From assembly GCF_012272825.1 (NCBI RefSeq), contig NZ_JAAWWS010000140.1:1-64000 (forward strand): 64,000 bases of DNA. Reading direction: 5' to 3'. The DNA is from Wenzhouxiangella sp. XN79A (GTDB taxonomy: Bacteria; Pseudomonadota; Gammaproteobacteria; Xanthomonadales; Wenzhouxiangellaceae). Each line of letters begins with the position of its first letter. The first letter of the stretch is position 1. The translations under genes and the position numbers were made by a program. Shown here piece after piece: positions 46,869 through 59,263 of the stretch. The notes beneath the pieces were generated by a model that worked only from the letters and a program-made list of their open reading frames with translations, ran no database searches and was not told the origin of the DNA.

Positions 46869-48005
46869 TCACAGCACCGCCGGTTCGGCGCGCACCACCC
46901 GGTCGCGGCCGGCCTGCTTGGCCCGGATCAGGGCCCGATCGGCGCGGTCGATCAAGGCTTCGTCCGATTCACCGGCCTGCCACTGCGCCAGGCCGAAACT
47001 CAGGGTCGGCGAGGCCACCGTGCCGGCGTTGCCCGGTCGCTCGATGAGATCGGCCCCGAACTGCGCCCGGATCCGATCGCAGTGGGCATGCGCGTCGTCG
47101 AGCACGACGCCCGGCAGCACCACCGTGAACTCCTCGCCGCCGTAGCGCGCGACAAAGCCGCCCTCGCCGACCCGGGCGGCCAGCCGCTGGCCGATCGCGC
47201 GCAGCGCAGCATCGCCGCACAGGTGGCCGTACCGATCGTTGAAGGGCTTGAAGCCGTCGACGTCGACCATCGCCAGGCACAGCGGCCGGCGGCGCAGCCG
47301 GGCCTCGGTCAACTCGCGCTCCAGGCGGCTGTCGAGCCAGGCTCGATTGCGGATGCCGGTCAGCTTGTCCTGACTGGACAGGACCAGCAGCTTGCGGGTC
47401 TGGTAGACCGCGGCCAGCGCCAGCAGGGTGGCCACCACGATCAGGATCAGACGGGAAATCTGATCGCCCCAGCTCAGGTGGCCGTAGAGGAACGGCGCCC
47501 ATTTCGGATCCGACAGATCGCCGAACAGGGTGGTCGCCGCGGCCAGGATCGCGGCGTACTGGAGCAGCGCCAGCAGGCCGGCGAACAGGCACACCCGCGC
47601 ATCGCCGCGCAGTGCAGTGGCGGCGATCGAGATCAGGTACAGCTCCCAGACCACCCGGCTGTTGATCGCGATGTGCGGCAGCTGCTGAAGCAGGAACAGG
47701 CCCAGCACCACCGAAATGGCGGTGATGTCGAACGCGGCGGACACGAAACGCCAGCGCACGTCTGCGCCGCGACGACGGACCCGGCGCAACAGGGCGATGC
47801 TGAACACCAGCGCGATCAGTGCAACCAGCGCGCCGGTGCGCACCTCTTCGTCCGGGGCGCCGGTGACCCGCGCGATCAGCGGCATCGGCACGATCAGCAG
47901 CACGGCAACCAGGCGGATCCGGGCAACCAGCACCTCGCCGACCGCGCCGGCTTCGAGCATCAGGTCGTCGGGCGCCTGCAGCAGGCCACGGAGCCGTCCG
48001 GGCAC
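46869..48005 (-). CDS. Membrane-bound diguanylate cyclase (GGDEF domain)
   Basis: 378 residues from GTG 48005 (ATG 47960 is possible). Six or so membrane helices fill residues 25-205; then a GGDEF domain begins at QDKLTGIRNRAWLDSRLERE. The active-site motif is GGEEF (289-293), an active variant, and MVDVDGFKPFNDRYGH supplies the metal and nucleotide contacts. There is no RxxD inhibitory site five residues before the motif (RVGE is present), so product inhibition is probably absent. It makes cyclic di-GMP from two GTP. It meets the TonB-like gene tail to tail with no gap and follows a thioesterase gene by 17 bp. Confidence 0.87.
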   Translation of the reverse strand: MPGRLRGLLQAPDDLMLEAGAVGEVLVARIRLVAVLLIVPMPLIARVTGAPDEEVRTGALVALIALVFSIALLRRVRRRGADVRWRFVSAAFDITAISVVLGLFLLQQLPHIAINSRVVWELYLISIAATALRGDARVCLFAGLLALLQYAAILAAATTLFGDLSDPKWAPFLYGHLSWGDQISRLILIVVATLLALAAVYQTRKLLVLSSQDKLTGIRNRAWLDSRLERELTEARLRRRPLCLAMVDVDGFKPFNDRYGHLCGDAALRAIGQRLAARVGEGGFVARYGGEEFTVVLPGVVLDDAHAHCDRIRAQFGADLIERPGNAGTVASPTLSFGLAQWQAGESDEALIDRADRALIRAKQAGRDRVVRAEPAVL

Positions 48006-48022
48006 GTTCGAGGCCCCGCGAC

Positions 48023-48424
48023 TCAGGCCAGTTCGCGGATGGCGGCCGGCAACGGGACCGATTCGCCGGATTTCCTGTCGATCCAGACCAGCGTGACCGT
48101 CGCGTCGGCATAGCGAACCGGCTGCACGTCCTTGTCGTCGGTCTTCGAGCGGATTTCGGAGTGCAGCTTGATGCTGGACCGCCCCGGGGACTCCGGCTTC
48201 AGGGTCACGACCAAGCGCGCGGGCCAGTGGGCCGGACGACGGTAGTTGATGTTGATGTTGGCCACGACCGGACCGGCCTCGCCGTCCTGCCAGTGGCTCG
48301 GCACCGAACTCATCCAGGCCGAGCGACACTGCTCGAGGTAAGCCAGGTAGACCGCGTTGTTGACGTGGCCGAAGCCGTCGAGGTCGCCCCAGCGCACGTC
48401 GAGTTCGATGCTGAATTCCGCCAT
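48023..48424 (-). CDS. YbgC/4HBT-type acyl-CoA thioesterase
   Basis: The 133 residues from ATG 48424 have the 4HBT motif VRWGDLDGFGHVNNAVYLAYLEQCR, including the catalytic aspartate, then ININYRRPAHWPARLVVTLK and a closing VTLVWIDRKSG. The family hydrolyses short acyl-CoA or hydroxybenzoyl-CoA thioesters. It lies between uvrA and the cyclase gene on the same strand; no pathway is suggested by context. Confidence 0.85.
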   Translation of the reverse strand: MAEFSIELDVRWGDLDGFGHVNNAVYLAYLEQCRSAWMSSVPSHWQDGEAGPVVANININYRRPAHWPARLVVTLKPESPGRSSIKLHSEIRSKTDDKDVQPVRYADATVTLVWIDRKSGESVPLPAAIRELA

Positions 48425-48512
48425 CCTGTGGTGTTCCCCTCGCTGCATCGCTTGCCGTGCCGCGGCCCCGTGCCCCTCACGGCCTGACCAGTGTACTCCG
48501 GCCTGTTGTTCG

Positions 48513-51362
<2,850 letters not shown>

Positions 51363-51391
51363 GACGAATCCAGCATTGGAGCGAACCGGAT

Positions 51392-51421
51392 AGTATAAGG
51401 TTTGCGGTGAAACCCGGGCAA
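51392..51421 (-). promoter_or_regulatory. Candidate sigma-70 promoter of uvrA
   Basis: On the minus strand TTGCCC (51416-51421) and TATACT (51392-51397) are separated by 18 bp and lie 30 bp before the uvrA start. Confidence 0.45.
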
Positions 51422-51517
51422 GGACGATTCCGTTTCGCGGTCGCCGGCGCCGGATTCAGCCCCCCGGACCCGGCCTCGGGTCCGAGGTCATCGACCCCAC
51501 GATCCAGGAGCATCGGC

Positions 51518-52198
51518 ATGCAGATCGAGGAAGACGGCGACATCACGCCGGACGAAGTGCAGAAGCGCTGCGACGAGCGACGCCGCAGGGCGCTCGAGCT
51601 GCGCGAGGCGCTGGAAGAAGCGCACGGCACCTCGTTCGACCTGAAGTACCCGATCGCCCAGATCCACCTCTGGTACCAGTCGTTCCAGAACGTGATGCGC
51701 TGGATCGGCACGATCGCCGCCGGGATGCTCACCTTCACCGTTTCGATCCTGATGGGCGACGCGCTGGCCGGAAACATCCGGTTCGAGGCCGTCGAGCACA
51801 ACCTGGGCCGCTTCACCTGGTCGTTCGGTTTTCTCGGCCTGAGCATGATCTCGGTGCTGCTGACCCTGGTGATCACCTACAACTGGCTGGTCATGTCGAT
51901 CCGGCATGCCGCGTGGGTGGCCCACCCGTCGGTGCGGCGGCTGCAGGCCGTCATCGACAACGGCGGCGCGCTGCCCCGCGACCTGCCGGAGTCGCTGCAG
52001 GAAGGGCACGTCCACGACGACGACCCGTACATGGACGGCACCATGGCAAGCGAATTCGTGCGCTACGGCGGCAAGCTGCACCTGAAGCTCTGGGGCACGA
52101 TGAGCTACGTGATGGGCGGCATCGCAGGGGCCAGCCTGTTCATCGGCATCGTGTTCTACGTGCTCGCCGCCTGGGACATCCTGGCCGAGCTGTTGTGA
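51518..52198 (+). CDS. Membrane protein of unknown function
   Basis: 226 residues from ATG 51518, with AGGAG 7 bp upstream. A charged, helical N-terminus (EVQKRCDERRRRALELREALEEAHG) is followed by three membrane segments: MRWIGTIAAGMLTFTVSILMG, FLGLSMISVLLTLVITYNWLV and a C-terminal GGIAGASLFIGIVFYVLAAW. I recognise no family. Its stop overlaps the start of an endonuclease/phosphatase family gene (GTGA), so the two are translationally coupled. Confidence 0.72.
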   Translation: MQIEEDGDITPDEVQKRCDERRRRALELREALEEAHGTSFDLKYPIAQIHLWYQSFQNVMRWIGTIAAGMLTFTVSILMGDALAGNIRFEAVEHNLGRFTWSFGFLGLSMISVLLTLVITYNWLVMSIRHAAWVAHPSVRRLQAVIDNGGALPRDLPESLQEGHVHDDDPYMDGTMASEFVRYGGKLHLKLWGTMSYVMGGIAGASLFIGIVFYVLAAWDILAELL

Positions 52199-53088
52199 GC
52201 GGACCCGAAGGAAGCCGCCCGGTCCGGATCGCCACCTTGAACACCGGCCTGCTGCGGCTGCAGCTGGGCCGCTGGACGCTGTTCGAACCGGTCCCGCAGG
52301 TCAGCGAGCGCATCGCCGGATTCGCGCGGTTCCTCGGCGCGCTGGACGCCGACGTGCTCGCGATGCAGGAAGTGTTCGTCCGCGGCGCTCGGCGCCGGCT
52401 GGTCGAGGAGCTGTGCGCGGCCTTCCCGCACGCGGCCTTCGCCGACTCGCCCAGCTGGGTCGGCAACGGCCTGCTGACGCTGTCGCGCCATCCGATCGAG
52501 GACTCGGCCTTCCAACGCTTCGACCACGACTTCCTGCTGGTCCGCCCGTTCGCCACCTTCGGCCTGCTTCGAACCCGAATCCGGCTGCCGGGCGATCGGC
52601 CGCTGGAGCTGTTCAACACGCACCTGACCGCCGGCCCGTTCGGCGACCCGGAGCGCGCGCGCGTCGAGCGGATGCGCGATCGCCAGATCCGGCAACTGCT
52701 GGAGGCGGCCGGCCCGCGTGCCCCCCGGGTGGTGCTGACCGGGGACTTCAACGCCGGCCCCGAGGCATCGATCGACAACTACCGCCGCTTCGCCGCCGCC
52801 GGCTTCGTCGACGCCTTCGATCGGGCCGAGCATCACGGCAGCCCGCTGCGCACGACCTGGACGCCGGAAAACAGCCTCACGCAGTCCGGCCCGCACTCCA
52901 GTTCGCCGCCGCAGCGGATCGATCATGTCTTCGTGCACGCCACAGCCGCGCCCGCCGTTTCCCGCGTCACCATCACCGAGGCCGTCGACCCGGCCGGCGC
53001 ACCGCTGTCCGATCATCGCCTGGTGCTGGCCGAATTCCGGCTGACCGGCGACCGGGATGGATCGACCGAAGGCGCTCCCGCCGGGTGA
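52195..53088 (+). CDS. Endonuclease/exonuclease/phosphatase family protein
   Basis: 297 residues from GTG 52195. RIATLNTGLL (residues about 11-20) and MQEVF (catalytic Glu) open the fold; FNTHLTAGPFG, LTGDFNAGPE (Asp and Asn) and SDHRLVLAEF (final Asp-His pair) complete the metal and catalytic set. Family members include DNase I-like nucleases, sphingomyelinases and phosphoinositide phosphatases; which activity applies is open. It has no signal peptide and is coupled to the preceding membrane protein. Confidence 0.82.
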   Translation: MSGPEGSRPVRIATLNTGLLRLQLGRWTLFEPVPQVSERIAGFARFLGALDADVLAMQEVFVRGARRRLVEELCAAFPHAAFADSPSWVGNGLLTLSRHPIEDSAFQRFDHDFLLVRPFATFGLLRTRIRLPGDRPLELFNTHLTAGPFGDPERARVERMRDRQIRQLLEAAGPRAPRVVLTGDFNAGPEASIDNYRRFAAAGFVDAFDRAEHHGSPLRTTWTPENSLTQSGPHSSSPPQRIDHVFVHATAAPAVSRVTITEAVDPAGAPLSDHRLVLAEFRLTGDRDGSTEGAPAG

Positions 53089-53119
53089 TCCCGGGCCGCG
53101 CGAGAACCGGCGGTCTGTA

Positions 53120-53148
53120 TTGACCCGCGCCCCGCTTTCCGCTAACAT
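53120..53148 (+). promoter_or_regulatory. Sigma-70 promoter of rplU-rpmA
   Basis: TTGACC (53120-53125) and TAACAT (53143-53148) are separated by exactly 17 bp, 39 bp before rplU. Confidence 0.6.
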
Positions 53149-53186
53149 TCCCGCTCTTTAGTCATGCATTTTCTGGAGCGAACACC

Positions 53187-53498
53187 ATGTACGCGGTATT
53201 CAAGACCGGTGGCAAACAGTACAAGGCATCGGCCGGCGACATCGTCCGGGTCGAGAAACTGCCGGCCGACAAGGGGGCCTCGATCGAGATCGATGAAGTC
53301 CTGATGGTCGCCGACGGCGACGACATCCGCGTCGGCGCTCCGACCCTGGAAGGTGGCAAGGTCAAGGCCGAAGTGGTCGCGCACGGTCGCGGCGACAAGG
53401 TGCGGATCATCAAGTTCCGCCGCCGCAAGCACCACATGAAGCAGATGGGCCACCGCCAGTACTACACCGAACTCAAGATCACCGGCATCGAGGGCTGA
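53187..53498 (+). CDS. rplU: Large ribosomal subunit protein bL21
   Basis: The 103 residues are full length: [18 protein letters not shown] at the start and [23 protein letters not shown] near the end are diagnostic. bL21 binds 23S rRNA domain IV and contacts bL20. It is followed 4 bp later by rpmA and shares its promoter. Confidence 0.97.
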   Translation: MYAVFKTGGKQYKASAGDIVRVEKLPADKGASIEIDEVLMVADGDDIRVGAPTLEGGKVKAEVVAHGRGDKVRIIKFRRRKHHMKQMGHRQYYTELKITGIEG

Positions 53499-53502
53499 AC
53501 CC

Positions 53503-53775
53503 ATGGCACATAAAAAGGCAGGCGGCTCGACACGCAACGGCCGCGACTCGAATCCGAAGTACCTCGGCGTGAAGCGCTACGGCGGCGAACGCGTGGACGC
53601 AGGCAACATCCTGGTTCGACAGCGCGGCACGCGCTTCCATGCCGGCGACGGCGTCGGCGTCGGACGCGACCACACGCTGTTCGCGCTGGTCGACGGCAAG
53701 GTCGTGTTCCGCGAGCGCGGCAAGCCGGCGCGCAAGTTCGTCTCGGTGGTCGCGGCCAGCGAGGCGGCCGAGTGA
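53503..53775 (+). CDS. rpmA: Large ribosomal subunit protein bL27
   Basis: 90 residues beginning [24 protein letters not shown], the classic bL27 N-terminus that reaches the peptidyl transferase centre. No extra N-terminal peptide needing cleavage is present. In operon with rplU; a terminator follows. Confidence 0.97.
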   Translation: MAHKKAGGSTRNGRDSNPKYLGVKRYGGERVDAGNILVRQRGTRFHAGDGVGVGRDHTLFALVDGKVVFRERGKPARKFVSVVAASEAAE

Positions 53776-53780
53776 TCTGA

Positions 53781-54902
<1,122 letters not shown>

Positions 54903-54968
54903 GCCGAGCACGGACTCCAAGCCGCAACCGCCGCCCCAACGGGCCCGGATTCGCAACTGGAGCCGCCG

Positions 54969-56597
54969 ATGCCGCACCGTACACCGAGTTCTCTCCGGCC
55001 CCGCCCGGCCGTCCGCATCCCGACCGTATCGACCCTGCTCGCCCTGCTGCTGAGCGCAGTGCCGGGCTGGGCCCGCGTCACTGACGTCACCGTCTACCCC
55101 GATCGCGCCACCGTCACCCGGGTCGCTGACCACGAGGTCGGCCCCGAGGTCGACCGCATCCGGGTCACCGGCCTGCCGGTCGGGCTCGATCGCGACAGCC
55201 TCCGGGTCCGGGCCGAGGGTCCGGCCGGGCTGCGGGTCGGCGCCCTGGATTTCGAAATCGTCCGCGGCGACGAGCGGGTCGTCCCGGAAGCGCGGGCCCT
55301 GGCCGAGCGGATCGAAGACCTGAACGCCGAACGCAGCGGGGTGGCCGACCGGATCGCGGGGCGCGACCTCCAGTTGAGCCTGCTGCAGCGCGTCGCCGCA
55401 CCGACCGGCGAGACGCTGCCGGCGCCGGGCGAACTGCTGGCCGAGCTGGAGCGGCTCGGCGAGCTGGCCGACCGGGTCTACGCCGAGCGCCGCGAGCTGC
55501 TGGCGCAACAGGCCGAACTCAACGAGACGCTGGCCCGGCTGGAGCGCGAGCTGGCCGACCTCGGCAGCCAGCAGCGCGACACCCTGAGCGTGTCCGTCGC
55601 CGTCGAGGCCCCCAACGGAGGCCGCGGGCGGTTCACGATCGAGTACACCGTCGGCAATGCGTCCTGGCGGCCGGTCTACGAGTGGCGGCTGGATACCGTC
55701 GAGGCGGAACTGCGCCTGGTCCAGTCGGCCGAACTCCGCCAGGCCACCGGCGAGGACTGGGGCAACGCCGCGATCGCGGTCTCGCTGGCCCGGCCGTCGA
55801 GCGGGGGCCAGCTGCCGCAGCTGCAGCCCTGGTGGATCGACGTGATCGCCGAGAAGCCGCAGATCACAACCAGGCAGTTCGCCGAGGCACCGCAGGCGCT
55901 GGAGACAATGGACGTCGTCGGCAGCCGGGCCGGGCAGGCCGAGATGATCGGCGCGGAACTGCGGGCTACCGGACTGACCCAGCGCTATGCCCTGCCCGGT
56001 CGGATCGACGTGCCGTCGGACAACCGCCCGCGACGCTTCCGGCTCGATGAACATCGCCTCGAGGCCGCGCTGACCGCGCGCACCGTTCCGCAGCGGCGCG
56101 ACGCGGCCTGGACCTTCGTCGCTGCCGAATGGACCGGCGAGGCGGCGCTGCCGCCGGGACCGGTGCAGCTGATCCAGGACGGCGCCGCGATGGGTCGTGC
56201 GAACTTCGCCGGGGTCGCGCCGGGTGGACGGATCGAAGCCAGCTTCGGCATCGACGACCGGATCGAAATCGACGTCGAGCTGGTCCGCCAGGATCGCCGG
56301 ACCGAGGGACTGCTGAACAAGACCGTGCGCGAGGTCCGCGAGCACCGCTGGACGGTGAGCAACCGTCACCAGCGACCGATCCGGGTAAGCGTGCTCGGCC
56401 AGCGCCCCGTCGCCCGCGACGAGCGCATCGAAATCGAGTGGACCGATCGCAGCACGCCGCCCGATCGGACCGAGGTCGACGACCGCCCCGGCCTGGTGGC
56501 CTGGGACCTCGAACTGGCACCCGGCCAGACGCGCGAGATCGTGTTCGGCCTGTCCGTGGCCTGGCCCGAGGACCTGGACGGCGTGACCGGCTGGTAG
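54969..56597 (+). CDS. DUF4139 (mucoidy inhibitor A-like) secreted protein
   Basis: 542 residues with a signal peptide (VSTLLALLLSAVPGWA). VTDVTVYPDRATVTRV is the conserved start of the family, a coiled-coil (about 110-210: ALAERIEDLNAERSGVADRIAG, ELLAQQAELNETLARLERELADL) lies in the middle, and the DUF4139 part begins at FTIEYTVGNASWRPVYEWRLD and ends in EIVFGLSVAWPEDLDGVTGW. Homologues are called mucoidy inhibitor MuiA family; the molecular role is not established. It lies 66 bp after obgE and 104 bp before a kinase gene. Confidence 0.82.
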   Translation: MPHRTPSSLRPRPAVRIPTVSTLLALLLSAVPGWARVTDVTVYPDRATVTRVADHEVGPEVDRIRVTGLPVGLDRDSLRVRAEGPAGLRVGALDFEIVRGDERVVPEARALAERIEDLNAERSGVADRIAGRDLQLSLLQRVAAPTGETLPAPGELLAELERLGELADRVYAERRELLAQQAELNETLARLERELADLGSQQRDTLSVSVAVEAPNGGRGRFTIEYTVGNASWRPVYEWRLDTVEAELRLVQSAELRQATGEDWGNAAIAVSLARPSSGGQLPQLQPWWIDVIAEKPQITTRQFAEAPQALETMDVVGSRAGQAEMIGAELRATGLTQRYALPGRIDVPSDNRPRRFRLDEHRLEAALTARTVPQRRDAAWTFVAAEWTGEAALPPGPVQLIQDGAAMGRANFAGVAPGGRIEASFGIDDRIEIDVELVRQDRRTEGLLNKTVREVREHRWTVSNRHQRPIRVSVLGQRPVARDERIEIEWTDRSTPPDRTEVDDRPGLVAWDLELAPGQTREIVFGLSVAWPEDLDGVTGW

Positions 56598-56701
56598 TCG
56601 ACGGGGAGTCGGCGGACCGCAGCGGCCACGCGAGCGCCGCTGCTATACTCCGGCGCAACGGCCCGACGGGGCCGTCGGCGACCCGAACCGGACCCGACCA
56701 C

Positions 56702-59263
56702 ATGCCGCGAACCACGCGACCGGGACGGCTTACGCCGGCCCGCCGCCAGCGCATCGATGCGCTGCTCGACCACCTGCTGGACCTCGATGGTCCGACCTGC
56801 GACCGCGAACTGGCCGCATTGGCCGAACGTTGTCCACGCCTGCACGCACATGCAGCCCGACTGGTCGAGGCCTCGACCGCGCCGACCGACTACCTCCGCA
56901 CCCTGTTCGAACGCGTCGGGCGGCGCGCGCTTCCCGACGCCGGCGCCGAGTGCAACCTGCCGGCCGGCACCCGGATCGGCGGCTGGCGGCTGATCGAAGC
57001 GATCGGCGCCGGCGGGATGGGGCTGGTCTATCGGGCCGAGCGGGCCGACGGGGCGTTCGAAATGCAGGTGGCCCTGAAGCTGATCCGACGGCTCGACCCG
57101 GTGCTGGGCCGCCAGCTGGATGTGGAACGTGGCCTGCTGGCCCGGCTCGACCACCCCAACATCGCTCGCCTGATCGACGGCGGCGCGACCGAGGACGGCT
57201 GGGCCTGGCTGGCCATGGAATGGATCGACGGCATCGACGCGGGCCAATGGGCCGGCGGCGAGCACCCGCCGTCCGTGCCGGAGCGGCTTCGGGTCTTCGG
57301 CCAGCTGGCCGAGGCCGTCGCCCAGGCGCACCGGCGCCGGATCGTTCACGGCGACATCAAGCCGTCGAACGTGCGCATCGCGTCCGACGGCCGGCCCCGG
57401 CTGCTCGATTTCGGCATCGCCCGGCTGGTCGGCGACGAGCCGGACGACCCCGATGCGCTGAGCGCGCTGACGCCGGCCTTTGCCGCGCCCGAGCAGAAGC
57501 GCGGCGAGCCGATCACCCCGCAGTCCGATGTGTTCGCGCTGGGCGCCCTGCTCTACTGGCTGCTGACCCGCGGGACGCTGACCGAAGACGACGCCGAAAC
57601 CCGGCGCCATCGACTGGCGGCGATCCATCCGCGCGGCGACGAGTTGCACGCACTGGTCACCCGCGCCACCGACGACGACCCGGATCGACGCTACAACGGC
57701 GTGGCCGGACTGCTGGCCGACCTCGAGGCCTTCGGCAGCCAGCGTCCGCTGGAGGCGATGCCGGCCCGGCGAAGCTACGTCCTGGCCCGTTTCCTGCAGC
57801 GCAACCGGGCCGGCGTCACCCTGGCCGGGCTGGTCCTGCTGCTGCTGGTCGGCAGCGTGACCGGAATCGCCTGGCAGGGCCGGATCGCGATCGCCGAACG
57901 CGACCGCGCCGAGGTCGAAGCCCGCACGGCCGAGCAGGTCACCGGATTCCTGGTCGAGCTGTTCGAGCAGGCCGATCCCGACCAGGCGCAGGGCCGCGTC
58001 CTGACCGCACAGGAGCTGGTCGAACGCGGCAGCGAGCGGGTCGCCGAACTCGACGACGAACCACGCGTGCAGACCCGGGTGCTCGGCACGCTGGGACGCG
58101 TCCAGCACGCGCTCGGCGACTACGAAGCCGCCGAGCCGCTGCTGCGCCGCGCCCTGGCCCAGGCCGACGCCGACCCGGCAGCGCAGCCGCTGCTGGCCGC
58201 CGAGCTGCGGCTGCGGCTCGGCGATCTGCTCTACTCGGCCGGTCGCTATCCCGACGCCCGCGCCCTGACCGAGGCCGCGCTGGAGCTGCTGCCCGAAGGC
58301 GCCAGCACCGAACGGGCCGATACGCTGAACACTCTCGGCAACATCGCCTATGCCGAGGGCGACTTCGAGCTCAGCGAGCGCTACTACGCCGAGGCGCTGG
58401 CCATGCATGCCGCGCTGGAGCCCGGCGGCACCGGCGAGGCCAACAGTCGGCTCGATTACGGCGCCGTGTTCGCGATCCGTGACCGGCACGAAGAAGCCGA
58501 GAAACACTTCCGGCAGGCCTGGACGCTTCGACGCGAGCTGCACGGCGAGAACCATCCCGCCACGGTCAGCGCGCTGTATCGCGTCGCCGACTCGCAGATG
58601 TCGATGGGCGAATTCGACGCCGCCGAGTCGAACTACCGCACCGTCGTCGAACGGTACCGCACGATCTACGGCCCGGTTCACCCTCGAACCGCCGGCGCCC
58701 TGCACTCGCTGGGCATTCTCAAGCTGCGCCAGGGCCAACTTTCAGCCGCCGAGCCGCTCTGGCGGGAAGCCCTGGCGATCCGCCGCGAGGTGCTCGACCC
58801 GGGTCATCCGGACATCGGCGCCAGCCTCAATGCACTGACCTTCGTGCTGCGCAGCCGGGGCGAACTCGAGGAGGCCTATTCGATCCTGCTCGAAGTACTG
58901 GAGATCGCCCGGACCCGGTTCGGTGATCCGCACTACACGGTCGCCTCCACGCTCTACAACCTGGGCATCCTCGCGCTGGAACTGGACCGCCTCGACGAGG
59001 CCGAGCAGCGACTCCGGGCGGCCCACGCGATGCGCCGCGAACTGCTCGGCGACGTGCACTCCGAGGTTGCGATCTCGCAGGAGGGCCTTGCGCGGCTGGC
59101 GCGGGCGCGCGGGGAGTACGAGGCCGCGGAAGATTGGGCGAAGCAGGCCCTGGCAACCGTCGCGGCCGTGCACGGACGCGACGACCATCCGGAGGCCGAC
59201 TCCAGCCGGACGCTGCTCCGCGACATCCGGGCCGAGCGGGCGGAGCGATCCGATGACGGTTGA
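56702..59263 (+). CDS. Membrane Ser/Thr protein kinase with TPR sensor domain (first of two)
   Basis: 853 residues from ATG 56702. An N-terminal helical segment (1-80) precedes the kinase domain: P-loop GAGGMGLVY (102-110), Lys126 in VALKLI, catalytic loop HGDIKPSN (216-223) and DFG at 236-238. The loop has HGD instead of HRD, so activation is probably not of the RD type. A single membrane helix (about 370-392) leads to about 450 residues of tetratricopeptide repeats ending at the C-terminus. The TPR part would lie in the periplasm and bind a partner or signal. The next gene is a paralogue overlapping by 11 bp. Confidence 0.88.
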   Translation: MPRTTRPGRLTPARRQRIDALLDHLLDLDGPTCDRELAALAERCPRLHAHAARLVEASTAPTDYLRTLFERVGRRALPDAGAECNLPAGTRIGGWRLIEAIGAGGMGLVYRAERADGAFEMQVALKLIRRLDPVLGRQLDVERGLLARLDHPNIARLIDGGATEDGWAWLAMEWIDGIDAGQWAGGEHPPSVPERLRVFGQLAEAVAQAHRRRIVHGDIKPSNVRIASDGRPRLLDFGIARLVGDEPDDPDALSALTPAFAAPEQKRGEPITPQSDVFALGALLYWLLTRGTLTEDDAETRRHRLAAIHPRGDELHALVTRATDDDPDRRYNGVAGLLADLEAFGSQRPLEAMPARRSYVLARFLQRNRAGVTLAGLVLLLLVGSVTGIAWQGRIAIAERDRAEVEARTAEQVTGFLVELFEQADPDQAQGRVLTAQELVERGSERVAELDDEPRVQTRVLGTLGRVQHALGDYEAAEPLLRRALAQADADPAAQPLLAAELRLRLGDLLYSAGRYPDARALTEAALELLPEGASTERADTLNTLGNIAYAEGDFELSERYYAEALAMHAALEPGGTGEANSRLDYGAVFAIRDRHEEAEKHFRQAWTLRRELHGENHPATVSALYRVADSQMSMGEFDAAESNYRTVVERYRTIYGPVHPRTAGALHSLGILKLRQGQLSAAEPLWREALAIRREVLDPGHPDIGASLNALTFVLRSRGELEEAYSILLEVLEIARTRFGDPHYTVASTLYNLGILALELDRLDEAEQRLRAAHAMRRELLGDVHSEVAISQEGLARLARARGEYEAAEDWAKQALATVAAVHGRDDHPEADSSRTLLRDIRAERAERSDDG